In this document: piece by piece, positions 10,763 to 23,804 of the stretch
Numbering within the stretch: the stretch's first letter is position 1
Layout of the letters: every line of letters begins with the position of its first letter
NCBI GenBank assembly: GCA_003290165.1
Contig: QNQO01006979.1
Span: forward strand, 1 to 64,000
Length of the DNA stretch: 64,000 nucleotides
Reading direction: 5' to 3'
From: Berberis thunbergii
Taxonomy: Eukaryota; Streptophyta; Magnoliopsida; Ranunculales; Berberidaceae
Program-made: the position numbers and the translations under genes
The notes under the pieces: generated by a model
The model's input: only the letters and a program-made list of their open reading frames with translations
Databases searched by the model: none
What the model was told of the DNA's origin: nothing

Positions 10763-12915
10763 CTCTCTCTCTTGTATTTTTTATGAAATTATGGTTCGTA
10801 GAGTTTTTATTTCTGATGCTTCTCTTGCTGGTTGTAATTAGACAACATTTCTTTACACTAATAAGTTCCAAATTTCAACAATTGCATCTATCTAACCCGG
10901 TTTTGAGTTGATGCATGAGTTTTACTTATTGCTATGTTTAAAGGTACAAAACAAAGCCATCAAGCTGACTTTTGTTGGTCAGAGTACCAAGTTGAATGGA
11001 TTAGGAACTGAACTATTAGGTTTTTCCTAGAAATGATGTCATGTTTATGTACAAGGAATTTGATTTTGCTGGTATCCATTATTATCCATAAACGTCTTTT
11101 TTTTTGAAATTTTCATCAAAGCAACTGTCTAGATGAAGTTGACTGTGCACCTCAATGTCTCTCTAGAGAAAACAAATTATACTCCAAAAATTCAAACATT
11201 AACTACTTTTTAACTTCAGTTTACCAAACTGATCATGTTTCAAATTAAATACCTAATGTTCGAATTGTCATTGTCCCTAATCTATCCTAAAGCTAAACTA
11301 TTAATCTCAAACTTATCTATCAATTAACTTTGGTTACGTAAGCTTCTAGAAAGGATGGATTGGAGCTATGCTATATTTGACGCGAGCATGTGACATAGTA
11401 TCCAGACATTTGGGTTTTTAGGGACTAAATAGACCATATATATCACGGTCATTGGATCGTTTAAATCTCACAGCTTGATCAGAGAAATTGTACGATCCCT
11501 TGTAAAATATGCTTTTACATTAATCCAACTTGTGTCATTATATCATACATAGGCCATGTAAAAAATTTCAAAATTACTTAATAAAGAATTGAATTATCTT
11601 ACACTACACCCTCATTACTTTGAAAACCAATAATGGGGTAAGGGGGGACTTAAAGCCTGAACCCTTAATTTTTCTCAAAAAAAGAAAAAAAAAAAACCTG
11701 AACACTTCAAAAGTGAAACTAAATTTTTTTTTTTTTTTGAAATGTCAGTTGAGTATCTTCTGATGCTTCTCTTGCTGGTTGTGTAGAACACATAGTGTTT
11801 TTGGTGGAAACCCAAGTTGGGCTTTGTTGGTGTGGAGATTGAATTGAAAGAGTGGGATGTATAGACACTGCAAATTGCCATTTTTTTTTTTTTAATTTTC
11901 TTCAAGAATTTCTCTAGCTGCTTTCAAGAACCATGCAATAGGTTATGCTTCTTACTTTTCTTTGGTTCCAAAGGAAAACTGAAGAATGTAAAGAAAATGA
12001 AACTAGTTTTGATAGAAGTAAGAGAAGAAGAAAAAGATATGTTTTGAAGATAGAATATATCTGATGTGTGTTTGTTTTGTAAAAATTATGGGGTTTTGTT
12101 ACCACTCCTTGTTTTTCACAAAAAAATGGAGTGGATTTTAAGGTGAGAAGAGTAAGGCCATGGTTGGAGCTAAGTCCACCTATTTTTTGAATTGAATTTA
12201 ATAATAACAATATATTTTTATTTATTTTAATATTTTCTGTATTTTGGACAAGAAACAAAAACTTGTTGATCGATGATCTGATATTTGTGATGGACAAGAG
12301 GCTCAAGGAGAAGCTTGGTGGTGATTAAATTTCAAGTATGGATGTGGGGTGACATATGGCATTCAATGAGTGGTTGATTGGAGATAGAGAGGGTAAGTAA
12401 GAGTGCATGAGAGGAGTGGAGGAAATATGGAGCAAAGCATCAATCACCCTCTTTAGTATTAGTTGTATGTCATGAACTCATGGGTTGTTATCTTTGCTTA
12501 TGGGGAACTTGATTGGAACTCCTCTCCTGTGACAAGTACTGATTTCAACTTTCTCCATACCTCCGGAAAAAACATGAAAATAAAGGCTTGAATTTATTGT
12601 GATGGAATTGAACCGGATAATCGAAAAATGAGGAAAAAAATTTATGATTTGTTTACTGAATGTGGATTGTGTTGTAGTGCTTGATTGTGTTGTAGTGCTT
12701 GTGTTGTAGTGGTTGATTGCTTGATCGCATAATTTGTTCTGGAGGGTTCAAATACATGACTAGTAATATCATCCACCAAAAGTTACAAGGAAGCTTTAAT
12801 GGATAATTTTAACTTGTAATGTGCATTTTAAAACAAAATGTTTATATGTAAGTTGGTCCACAAATTCTGTTTTGTTGATGCTAATGATAATGTTGTTTTA
12901 TTGTCTATCTTCCAG
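10763..12915 (+). other. AT-rich spacer/intron of CACTA A, no gene recognised
   Basis: Stops in all frames apart from short runs. The longest frame (11914-12306, minus) has low complexity and no recognisable motif. The phrase CTGATGCTTCTCTTGCTGGTTGT occurs twice (about 10813 and 11760, broken here only by context), suggesting a local duplication. This may be the first intron of the element plus intron sequence captured with the MBF1 exon. Confidence 0.45.
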
Positions 12916-12999
12916 CTACAGCAGGAACAAACAAGGCTGCCTGCAGTGGCAATACTTTGAACACGAGGAAGCTTGATAAAGAAACAGAAGTTCTTGCTC
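12916..12999 (+). pseudogene. MBF1: Captured exon of MBF1 (multiprotein bridging factor 1)
   Basis: One 84-bp exon, bounded by CCAG and GTGAG, encodes TAGTNKAACSGNTLNTRKLD followed by KETEVLA. This corresponds to the segment of plant MBF1 just before its helix-turn-helix domain (family pattern TAGTN..A...LNT.KLD..TE.L). MBF1 is a small transcriptional coactivator that bridges TBP and bZIP factors. Only this exon is recognisable; the HTH part is missing. It lies upstream of the element's own tnpA gene, unlike the other fragments in A, and is in the same orientation. Splice borders look intact. Confidence 0.75.
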
Positions 13000-14983
13000 G
13001 TGAGTACTCAACTCTTTGGATTTTGTGGTTTCTTACAGTTTAATTGTATCATCATTAGATTGCCTCTAGCTTCAACCAAGCTATAAGGAAATGCAAGATG
13101 CCATTCCCTAATTTCTCACAATTTTATTTTGTTTTTTGTCATCAGTGTAGTAATCATAATTTACTAAGATCAAAGCTTCAATCCCCAACCATTAAAAACT
13201 CCAGTCTCGCGTAAGGGAGTCATCCTTTGCCTCCCTTTCATCATATTTTTTCACTAATAAAATCAAAATGGGATGAGAGGATATGCAAGTTTACAACTTT
13301 GAATGTCAAAATACAGATTGTATGTTAAGGTATAAATGTTGTAGATGTTTTATCTAATCTTTCCTTTTGTGCGTTCTATTGTCCCTTTCACCTTTTTATT
13401 CACTGTGTATTGCAATCCTAGTAAGAGTTTTGCCTTTAATTCCCATTTTCATCTTCTTTTTACCTTTCGATATTTGTGACTTTGCTCGTGGAAAGATATG
13501 GTACAGCTTATTGGTTGATTTTGGTTTAAATGCTTTGAGAAAAAAAAGATAAAATTTGTTATTTGGTTGAAGATGATCTTGTCTTTGCTAATTTAAATGT
13601 TCCATGGATTATTTTTCTTTTAAGCAAACAAGCACTCTAGAAATTTTCAATAATCTTCTGTTGCTTTTTCAATTGTGACATAAAAGTACATTTTACATCT
13701 TTTAAATCAATTCTGTTTAATTTCTAAACATAATACTAATTTGGACAAATTTATTTTGTACTACATTATTATTGCTTTACTTACAGTGATTTCTTGTTAT
13801 TCTCTTTTATTCTGGTCCTCAAAATTTTTTCTCCATTTTGGGTTTGGTATGCAATTTTTGGTTTTTTAGCTTTGTATGGGTTTCAGTAGTTTGTAACCAA
13901 AATTTCATCTCATTGAATAGGGACTCACCACCTTAGTGTACCTTCAATATCGCAAAAATCACAACACATAGGATGTAAACCATCAAATTCAGTCTTTTTT
14001 GTTCTTAGATAATAATTGCTAGTCATATCAGTTAGAAAGTGTTGTGACAGTTTCCTACTCATCGGATCGTCTACATACTTTAGTGTCTACCAATTTGATC
14101 TTAGTTACTTGATATTTCATTTGGCCATGGCTCTAAATATTTATTTAGGTGCTTTGAAATACATCTTCTAAATGTGGATGAGTCCTTACGAAAATAAGAA
14201 GTGTATTTGATAATTGTGTTTAACCAGATTTCTTGTACAAATAAATTATATTGTAAGCTGTTGTAGACATATATATACATGGAATATCTTCCTCCTCTAA
14301 TCTACCAAAAGTAAAATAGTTCCTCCTCAAGTTAACTTGCTTGAAGCATAGTTTCCTTCCCATGAAACCAGAAGATAAGTTATATCCATGGAAGTTGTTT
14401 TTTATTAAAAACAAACTTAAGACGCAACATGCATGTACAAAATATTGGGAATTAATGCCTAGTGAGTTTTATTTACTCTCAAACTATCAAGTAATAAAAA
14501 TCCTGATAAAGAAATGCAAGGATAGTGTAGTGGTATGAAAAAACAACTATTTGTGACTTGCAGAGTATCTGTGGGGATTAATTTAGCGGTGTGTCTCAAA
14601 ACACTCTAATCCATTATCTAAGATCAGTTGTAGTTTTGTACTTTGTTAGTTTGTCGTTATATATTTTTATTTTGTTTTTTCTAAGATCAGCAATAAGCAT
14701 GATTGTGGTATTTTAGAAACAATTAGTTTAGATAGGAGATCCAATGTAACTCAAGTAATTGAGTTGGATTGGGAATGTAGAAAGAAGGTCAATGAAACAT
14801 TGTATAGGGTACCATAACAAATACAACAACACAACTGGATGAATTGAAGTTCATTAGATTGGTCAATGATTTTCAAGCAATTTAGCAATTTAGATTCCTT
14901 TGGTCAATGACTAAAGTTAATCTTTTAATTTTTTTGGTCAATGATTCTTATTTCTTTTTGTTTGATAATGGTTAATATCTATA
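13000..14983 (+). other. Non-coding region of CACTA A before tnpA
   Basis: No gene recognised. From about 14605 to 14930 it is colinear with the reverse complement of 26745-27070 in CACTA B, the segment just upstream of tnp2 in B. At about 14937 the match switches to the segment upstream of tnpA in B (9010-8983). This is the scar of the tnp2 deletion. Confidence 0.65.
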
Positions 14984-16657
14984 ATGTCATTGATAGAGAT
15001 GGATAATACTGGCGGCAATCTCTCCACCATTGATGTCACTAGATCTACAAATGATGACATTGAAGTTAAACAGACCATACAGTTCAACCTCCACGGTTTA
15101 GCAGTTGGACCTGGTGCTAGAAATTTCAATAAAAACATTGGAAAGCTTGTTGAAACCCTTGTGCCCATTAAATTCAAGGGTTGGCACCATGTTACTAACA
15201 ACTACAAAGAGGATGTGTGGAATGGCCTCAAGGTGAGATTTTAAATCATTGATTTTTATAATGTCTTATTTTATTTTCAACTTATATCTCAATGGCTTAT
15301 TTGCAGCGTGAATACGACATCCCAAATTATGTGAAAAAGAGTGTGCATTTGAAAATGCCTGAATATTATAGAAGGTTCAAGGCACATCTTAGGAAGAATT
15401 ATTTGGATAAGTATCCTACCATTGAGGAACAAGAGAAGAATGTTCCAAATGGTGTAAGAGAGGAGGATTGGAAGGAGTTTGTTCGCTATGAGAGCACCCC
15501 TGAAGCGAAGGCAATTAGAGACCAAAATGCAAAAAACAAAAAGGCTTCAAAGTATGTATGGGGGGGTGGTCAAAAGAGTGTTGCAGAAGTAGAGTATGAA
15601 ATGGTAATTGAGTTTCTAGCTACTAGTACAATATTATATACCATTTAACTTTATAGGCTGAGACTAATCTTTCAAGTATATAGGTTGAGAAGAACCCTGA
15701 TGGGGAACCAGTCACACGCACTGACATATGGATTGCTTGTCACACGGGAAAGGATGGAAAACCTACGCATGGTTCTGAACAATATATGGTATGTGCCCAA
15801 TTATGTCTTTTATACCCAATTCTTAATTTACTTTGTAGTTGTTTGAATATTATTTGTGTCCTGATTTATTTTATTTTTTCATTCTTTTGAAGGAACAAGT
15901 TAAAGCAAAAAAAGCTGCATTGCAAGAATCTTCAACTCAGGGTAACATTGACCTCACTATTGATGATGATCCTCTAAGCCAAGTGTTTGGCCAAGAAGCG
16001 AGGGGACATACTCATTGTGTTGGAACCACTGTCTCTAAAAGGAAGTATGATGCTGCACTTCCCGCTCGTTCATTGCTTTTGGAAAAAACATTGGAAGTAA
16101 AAAAATGTAGTGAAAAATATGATAGATTGGAAGAAAATGTTAGATGGATACGAGAGAGACTTGAAAGTGGAACTTATGTAAGACCATCAACAAGTGAGGG
16201 AATACAAGGAGTTGTTCAAAGAACTGAAGATCCACCGTCATCCGGTGCACAATCAACAAGGCAACCGGATAATCCATTACCTCCATCTCCATTACGACCA
16301 TCTTCATTACCTCCATCTCCATTACCACCATCTCCATTACCATCATCTTCTCAAGGTGTTGTGAGGTTTCCTTTTCCAAGCAATCCTGTTCCTTCAGTGT
16401 CAAGGAGATACAAAGTTTGTGATTGGGAAAGGAATGTCATCGCGATAGCATTAGAGGTTGTAGATCCTATCCATGAATTCTCTTGCGCTTGTCATGGATC
16501 ATTGAACCCTGCAACAGAGATCAGACTTTCCTTATGCTTCAAATACAAGACTGGGGTGAAACTTTACAAAAGTGATCCAAAAGGAGACAATATGGGGGAT
16601 TTGGACGTTGGTGATTTCTTCATATGGTGTAGAACTCATGTGGAACTTGATGATTGA
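14984..16657 (+). CDS. Intact four-exon tnpA-like gene (Ptta/En-Spm plant transposase family)
   Basis: Predicted exons 14984-15232, 15307-15603, 15684-15788 and 15893-16657, all with GT..AG borders and phase-0 joins, give 471 aa without a stop (466 aa if the second ATG at 14999 is used). Exons 1 and 2 hold the plant Transposase_24 (Ptta/En/Spm) region with FKGWHHVTNNYKEDVW and YYRRFKAHLRKNYLDKYPT. Exon 3 has DIWIACHTGKDGKP. Exon 4 has a coiled-coil-like KYDRLEENVRWIRERLESG, a tandem SPLPP proline repeat, and a C-terminal domain ending CRTHVELDD, shared with En/Spm-like accessory proteins. Its likely role is binding the subterminal repeats of this family and assisting TNP2. The homologue in CACTA B (7663-8982) is broken. 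tnp2 has been deleted from this element, so A could supply TNPA but not transposase. Confidence 0.88.
16264..16350 (+). repeat. Coding minisatellite (CCATCTCCATTACC unit) in tnpA
   Basis: About six imperfect copies of a unit near CCATCTCCATTACCT encode the SPLPP repeat. The equivalent repeat in CACTA B is where LTR element I is inserted (1-18 / 7663 onward), so length comparison with B is possible only after removing that insert. Confidence 0.8.
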
Positions 16658-17747
<1,090 letters not shown>

Positions 17748-17787
17748 GTATGTGATAGTTTGATTTAAAGTCTTCAGTTTTGTTGCA

Positions 17788-19907
17788 GGGGAGGTGCAAG
17801 CAGTTGATGCCTTCCGTCAAGCACTCATCTTAGAAGAACTTCTACCCTCAAGACATGATGATTATCATATGATGCTCAGGTTACCTACTTCTCTTTTCCG
17901 GAGTCACTGTATCTGAATTAAAGTTACAAAACCTGTTTTTGACCTATTATGATAAAGATTAAAAGAATTGATAAGTGTCATGCATAAGGTACGTGTTGTA
18001 TACAACGATGTTTATGGTATAATTGGATCATATAGATATTGTTGTGAAGATTATTAGATTATTAAACTTTTGGTACCCTGAGTTCCAGGTTTTTGGCTCA
18101 TAAATATTTCTTTCAAACAGATTTTTGAAGGCCCAAAATTTGACATGGAGAAAACGAAGCAAATGTGGATAGACATGCTTCAGTGGAGGAAGGAGTTTGG
18201 TACAGACACAATAATGGAGGTATTGATGGCATAAGCAGTTGGATTTAGAAATAGTAAATTTAGTCTAAATGACCAATCTAATATCAGAACTTTCTTTTAT
18301 TTATTTATTTATTTATTTTGTTTTCTATAAATTTATCAGGATTTGAATTTGGTGAAATCAATGAAGTTTTGGAAACACTATCCTCAAGGTCACCATGGTG
18401 TAGATAAAGAAGGAAGGCCTGTATATATTGAGAGGCTTGGCCAAATTGATGCTCACAAAGTGTTGCAAATTACAACTATTGATCGCTATGTGAAATATCA
18501 TGTTATGGAGTTTGAAAGAACTTTTAACGTCAAGTTTCCAGCTTGCTCAGTCGCAACAAGTAAGCACATCGATCAGAGTACAACTATCCTGGATGTTCAG
18601 GGTGTGGTATGTGAGACTATTGACCTGAATTTATTTAAAATGAAAAATAAAAATTACAAGGTGGATTTCCTCCGCCTTTGTTGTTGACATACATTGTTTT
18701 ATGCAGTACAGAAAGACTATATAGTTTCTTGCTTAACCATGTCTAACGTGTTAATTGTTTCCCTAGGGAGTTAGAAGTTTCAACAAAGCTGCAAGAGACC
18801 TTCTGGCGAGTCTTCAGAAAATTGATGGTGATAACTATCCTGAGGTATTTTCTTTTTGTGTTTGCTGCTAATGGTGTAGTTCGTTTTCTGGATTTTAGAT
18901 AGAACAACTATGTAAATCACATGGAGATTTTTTTATTCTTCAGAGCTTGAACCGCATGTTCATCATAAATGCGGGTCCTGGGTTTAGAATGCTATGGAAC
19001 ACCGTGAAAGGTTTCCTTGATCCCAAAACTACATCAAAGATCCATGTAAGACATCTCCTTTCTTTGAAATGTTGCTTTTGATCTAGGAGTCGCTTAAATA
19101 ATAAGAGGTTTCTTCCTATCAGGTTCTTGGAAGCAAGTACCAAAGCAAGTTGCTTGAAATAATTGATGCGAGGTAAATTACTGCAATCATTGCATTGTGA
19201 TGACACTCCCACGCCACCCCTCACTCTCTCACACACGCCCACACACACATACAAACACACATTGTAGCAGCTGCCTTTTCCCTGTTGATATTTCACTTTA
19301 TAATGGATTAAAACATCTTTTCAGCAAACCTTTTATTTGAAACTCACTCAGTGTCGTTTGCAACAGCGAGTTGCCTGATTTCTTAGGTTGTACTTGTACT
19401 TGTACTTGTGCTGATCAAGGTGGCTGTATGCGCTCAGATAAAGGTCCATGGAAGAATCCAGAAATTGTAAAGGTTATTGATCTATTTTCCATCCTTTCTC
19501 CTCCCCTTTTGTTAGTTTAGCTTGTAAGTACTCATGAATCATCCATAAAACAGCATGTTCATAATGGTGTTGCTGCGAGGTGCGCTGCTACTCATGTCAA
19601 TGATGAGAAGGCGTTTTCTGAGGATGATTTAGTGTACCTGAAGGTTATTCTGGCTTTTGAATATAACTTCCTAATTGTTCTATTTCCTCCATTTCATTTC
19701 TCATTTATTATTTAATAGTTTACTTCTTCCTAAGTTTTTAAAGTTTGTCTAACTACATCATATATTTTTGACATGTAGAAATGTAGCTCTTACAAGACAG
19801 AGACAACCCTAGATTCAGACAACATGATTTCATACTCTGAAAGGAAGCATATAGTGCATCAACATCTTGCATCAACAAAACTGAAATCAACTGCTTGCAC
19901 TCCCCTG
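17788..19907 (+). pseudogene. Captured SEC14-like phosphatidylinositol/phosphatidylcholine transfer protein (SFH) fragment
   Basis: At least nine exons with GT..AG borders: 17788-17879, 18121-18219, 18340-18606, 18767-18844, 18944-19045, 19123-19172, 19367-19472, 19554-19643 and from 19779. They encode the CRAL-TRIO N-terminal helices ([36 protein letters not shown]) and most of the SEC14 lipid-binding domain ([60 protein letters not shown]). The plant SFH extension follows, with the [24 protein letters not shown] motif. Family members exchange PI and PC and steer polarised membrane growth. Lesions: an out-of-frame join at the second exon (18121) and loss of start and C-terminus (nodulin-like part). 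This is the longest captured segment, about 2.1 kb. Confidence 0.9.
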
Positions 19908-20137
19908 CTTGTAGTCCTATCAGGTAGAAGTTTTGTACATTGCCATCAAATGAGTTTCTTTTAGCTAAATGAGATTCAATATAAATAATCACAAAAAAGC
20001 GATCATTGTGGGTTTTGAGATGGAAAGACTAGATCATTGTGGGGTTGGAGATGGAAAGATTATTTACTACTTTTTTCATGCATTGTTCATAGTTCTACTC
20101 CTCTAGAGATATTTCTCATTTTTGCTACTTTACGCAG
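19908..20137 (+). other. 19-bp repeat right copy and spacer
   Basis: 19908-19926 repeats 17732-17750 (peroxidase exon end). A near-duplicated phrase, AGATCATTGTGGG(T)TTGAGATGGAAAGA, occurs twice at about 19997-20060. No gene recognised. Confidence 0.6.
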
Positions 20138-20319
20138 TTTTTGAAGTTACTCTTGGAAGAGAAAGTGAAAATACTTCAGAAAAGACAGAACAAGAAGATG
20201 CACTAGTTAAAGGTGTCAATGCTATGGAAAATAGTATGGGAGCGACAACTTCTGAGTCTGTCAAGGAGAAACAGCATGAGTATGAACATGACTACCGTGA
20301 AAGATTTTCCGTTACTAAA
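20138..20319 (+). pseudogene. Captured exon of an unrecognised acidic protein
   Basis: Open exon between TTACGCAG and AAAGTATG. The product begins FEVTLGRESENTSEKTEQED and is rich in Glu, Ser and Lys, consistent with a disordered region. I do not recognise the family. The 10-mer TATGAACATG at its end (20281) recurs at 20321, where a CTG-rich repeat begins. Confidence 0.45.
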
Positions 20320-20329
20320 GTATGAACAT

Positions 20330-20660
20330 GGCTCTATACGAGGAGCAGGTAGGCAGAGCACTCTGTTGCAAAACAGAGTGCATCTGTAATTTTTTTCTGC
20401 TGCTGTTTCATGCGCGGCGTTGATGCTGCTGCTGCTTTTACGCTTTGGCTCGTTACTGCTGCTGCTGCCCTGCTGTTGCTGTTGCTGCTTGGTTTGCTGT
20501 TGCTATCTGTCGCAGCGTTGACATGCTGAGATGTGGCGACATGCGGTTGGAGCGTGTGTATGCCGGTTGATCTGGGCAGTCCGGTGTAACTTGATTTGTC
20601 GCATAAATGCGCGTGTGTTGCGTGTTCTACGGTTGAGAGACTGACTGTGAGTTGATTTAA
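20330..20660 (+). repeat. Dispersed CTG/CAG-rich repeat, copy 1
   Basis: A (CTGCTG)n-rich part is followed by a conserved unique part (GTCGCAGCGTTGACATGCTG, then GCGCGTGTGTTGCGTGTTC). The reverse complements of about 59090-59460 and 62860-63175 carry the same order of motifs. Function unknown. Unlike a simple microsatellite it has unique flanking sequence in common, so it is a repeat family or a captured segment copied three times. Confidence 0.7.
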
Positions 20661-21020
20661 GTTGATTGCTTTAAGTTTTGTATTTTCATTGTTTTTAGTT
20701 TTTGCCTTGGCTTTCAAACAAAAAAAAAGTTGTCTTTGGTGCCATATGTGTACTTTATGAAATCTTAGTGTTATCTGTTTGCAAATTGTTAACTCCATAC
20801 TAGACAGCCATAAACTTATAATTGGATTTATAGTGTGAATAATGACAAACCTTTAATTTGATGAATGTTTACTGTTTCATATGTAGCTTTTATCACAAAT
20901 CTTGTTGTACTTGCCTCATTCTTATTGAGCTGTTTAGAGATCTGAATTTCTTTGACTCACAATATTATTGAGCTGTTTAGAGTTCTGCAGCCATGTGATG
21001 GGTGTTTTCTTTTAACTCAG
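20661..21020 (+). other. Spacer, probably captured intron
   Basis: AT-rich with no gene recognised. It contains a near-direct repeat, TTATTGAGCTGTTTAGAG, at about 20920 and 20963. It leads into the PEX1 acceptor at 21020. Confidence 0.4.
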
Positions 21021-21292
21021 GTTCGAGATGTATTTTCAAAAGCAGCTGCTGCAGCTCCTTGCCTTCTATTCTTTGATGAATTTGACTCTATTGCACCAAA
21101 ATGAGGGCATGATAATACTGGTGTTACTGACCGTGTTGTAAATCAAGTTAGTGCCTCAAGTTATTTACAGTTTGAGTACTTTCATGTATACTATTTTCTT
21201 AAAGCATTTTCCATCTTTATTCTTTTGCAGTTTCTCACTGAACTAGATGGTGTGGAAGTCCTTACTGGGGTGTTTGTGTTTGCTGCAACTAG
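21021..21292 (+). pseudogene. PEX1: Captured PEX1 (peroxisomal AAA+ ATPase) fragment
   Basis: Exons 21021-21146 and 21231-21292 encode [20 protein letters not shown], then FDSIAPK, a stop, [14 protein letters not shown] and [20 protein letters not shown]. This is the second AAA domain of PEX1 with its Walker B (LLFFDEFD) and second-region-of-homology approach. In the intact family the residue at the stop is Arg, so CGA has become TGA. PEX1 works with PEX6 to extract the PEX5 receptor from the peroxisome membrane. Walker A and the arginine fingers are missing. Splice borders are intact. Confidence 0.9.
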
Positions 21293-22137
21293 GTTAGTAC
21301 TCTTAGCTAGGTTCTTCTAGGCAACTGTAATGCATATATATAGGTTATTCTGGATTGATGACACACTCAATTAATGAGGCCATTTATCGATTGTTTTTCT
21401 ATTTTGGCCTTCTTTAATATTTGGAGTACTTGTCCAGATATGAAATTCAGAATTTCCAATGGAGATATTTCCTCAATGTCAAATTTGTTAAAGCCGTATC
21501 CTGCTGAAAAACACTATGGTTCATTTCCACACCCATAGGTCTTTATCCTCAGTCAGGTCACCTCTTCAAACAATGGGGAGCTTCAATTGAACTTCATCTC
21601 GAGTCTGGATGCTGATGAATGGGTTGTTTATAATATCATTTATTTCTTCCAGCGCTGTTGTCCTCTATCCTGTTGAGATTGGGACAGATGGTTCCAAAAT
21701 TGGAGCTCTAGTTGCGCTTCCTGATGTGAGAGTTGCACAATGGTTGGCTTACATGCGGCTCTCATGCCTTGCATAACTTGTGCATGCATGTCATAATGAT
21801 TTTGCAAAATGTTATTTCTCATATTCTATTCCCTGGATAAAGTCTAATATCTGTTTGCAAATTGTTACCCGTGGCTCTAGAGGCTGACTTTGGCGCCTCA
21901 TGCCCTGCCTCACCCCTGACAACATAGTTCCCACGTCAAATTTTCCTTTGAACCAAACACAGCCTTAGTATTGAATTTAGTTCTCATCTTGATTGATTTA
22001 CAATTCAGTTTTATTTTTCCCTTTATATCACCTCATTAGCTAGTAATTTTATTTTAATTTATTTTTTATTTTCTCCAATACCTCAATACAAAAACTTTTT
22101 GTCGACAAGTTCTCAATTTTAAATTTATAAATGCCAG
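21293..22137 (+). other. Captured intronic DNA with one unrecognised exon-like piece
   Basis: About 21651-21725 is an open piece between CCAG and GTGAG encoding VVLYPVEIGTDGSKIGALVA. The family is not recognised. The rest is AT-rich, and no repeat marks the junctions between source genes. Confidence 0.4.
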
Positions 22138-22822
22138 GAAGCTGCTGAGGAGTTGGCTCCACGGTTGGAAGTCATTTTGCAGCATCTCTTGTGTGCTTTT
22201 GGGCAATATCAGGTTTGTTTTATATAAGTGCTCTTTCACTTTACATTTTGGCTATTATGTCAAATATCTGACACTTGCTAATCCCTTTTGTCTAAACTCT
22301 TTTAGAAACGAAACCTTCGGATTGTATATAAATGATGTTAACGAAACCTTCAAGTATCATGTAATGTGTTTCATCTTGTTGGCTGCCAGTATTGAACAAA
22401 AATAGTAAGTTAACTTGTTCTCTATGATGATGAATTACAGCCAAGATATCTTGAGATTTTAATGCCTCCAGTGATTGCAAATTGGCAGCAGCTTTTGAAT
22501 GCCAACAGAGATCTTTTTCCCTTGCTCGAGTGTTTTACATCTATAGCAAAGGTATCTTTTCCCTTGCCTGAGTCATTTAAAAAATTTCTATTTGATTAAA
22601 CAGCTGTCAGGCTCATGTCGAAAAACTAATACTTTTAACTTATAGTTCTACACGACTTATTTTTTTTTAACTTTTGGAAGTCTCTTCTAGACCGAATGAA
22701 ACAATAGAGTTTTTATACTCTTGTTCTATCTGTTTCAGGCATTAGGTTCTGGGTTTGCTCAGTTTGGAGAACCTGTGTTTCAGATGTGCATAAATATCAT
22801 CCAGACTCAGCAATTGGCAAAG
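22138..22822 (+). pseudogene. TRN1: Captured transportin-1 (karyopherin beta-2) fragment
   Basis: Exons 22138-22212 ([20 protein letters not shown]), 22306-about 22335 (KRNLRIVY), 22441-22551 ([20 protein letters not shown], then [14 protein letters not shown]) and 22739-22822 ([20 protein letters not shown], then IQTQQLAK) follow the HEAT-repeat order of plant transportin-1, the import receptor for PY-NLS cargo such as hnRNP-like and SR proteins. The second exon has lost its donor and runs into a stop, so a stretch of about 20 residues (after NLRIVY) is missing. Both ends of the protein are absent. Confidence 0.88.
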
Positions 22823-23139
22823 GTTTCTACATACTTTTGTTGTGTATATCACTCCTTCAACTTCTGCAGATATGCATTGTGTTTTAGTTCTTATCCATTT
22901 ATTGGCCTAACATGAAGGTGTTTTGAAAGGGACATCACCCAGTTGTATTAGGAATAATTATGTATTTGATTAAGTGATCATGTTGGAGAGGTTTGGAGCA
23001 ATCACGATGACCAATTGCTTGTAATATGCTGAATTATTATTGATAATTAATTTGTTTAATTCAGGCTGAATTAGTTCATCCAATTTATGATTCTTTTGTC
23101 TCATTTGTGTGGACTATGTGTAAGGACTGATTTTGCAGG
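22823..23139 (+). other. Spacer before the 3' array of CACTA A
   Basis: Probably the remainder of the captured transportin intron plus a junction to element DNA. No gene or motif recognised. Confidence 0.4.
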
Positions 23140-23804
23140 TGCCACGGCTGTGATTTTGCTGCAGCAGCAAAAAATAAAATATAATTTTTTTTTCGATTAT
23201 ATTAACTTGCAACGGTTTTAAACCGTTGCAACAAAACAAATTTCTTTTTTTTTTGAATTTTTTTTTCTCATTTGCTACGGCTAAAAACCGTGGCCATGGA
23301 TAGCCACGGCCTAAAACCGTTGCTAGCACATTTGCCACTGTTTAATTCACACTATTTAGCCACGGTTTTTAACCGTTGCCATGGTTAGCCACGGCTAAAA
23401 ACCGTTGCTAATCTTAGCCACGGTTTAAAACCATTGCTAATATATGAACTTTATAACGGCTTAAAACCGTAGCTAATATTGCAACGGCTATAAACCGTTG
23501 CTATCTTGTTAGCCACGGTTTATAACCGTTGCTAATATCTACACTTTGTAACGGCCTGAAACCGTTGCTACTTTGCCACGGCTTAGAACCGTTGCTATGT
23601 TTATTGCAACGGTTTATAACCGTTGCTAATTTCTGAAAATAACGCCCCCCACCCAAACATAAAACCGTTGCTACAATGTTTAGCAACGGTTTATAGCCAT
23701 TACAAATGATTTTGCGACGCCCCTGTAGTCCACGGCTCTTAGCCGTGGCAATGGCTTACGCCCACGATCTAGAACCGTTGCTAATGGGGGTTTTTGGTGT
23801 AGTG
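23140..23804 (+). repeat. 3' subterminal palindrome array and TIR of CACTA A
   Basis: About 18 palindromic units of the (A/C)ACGG...CCGT type, e.g. AACGGTTTATAACCGTT, run up to the inverted TIR ending TTTTTGGTGTAGTG. The order of units and the GGCG(C/T)TATTT / GGGGCGTCGC spacers match the left ends of C (38328-38500) and E (54572-54760), defining a conserved 3'-type terminus for the family. Confidence 0.9.
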
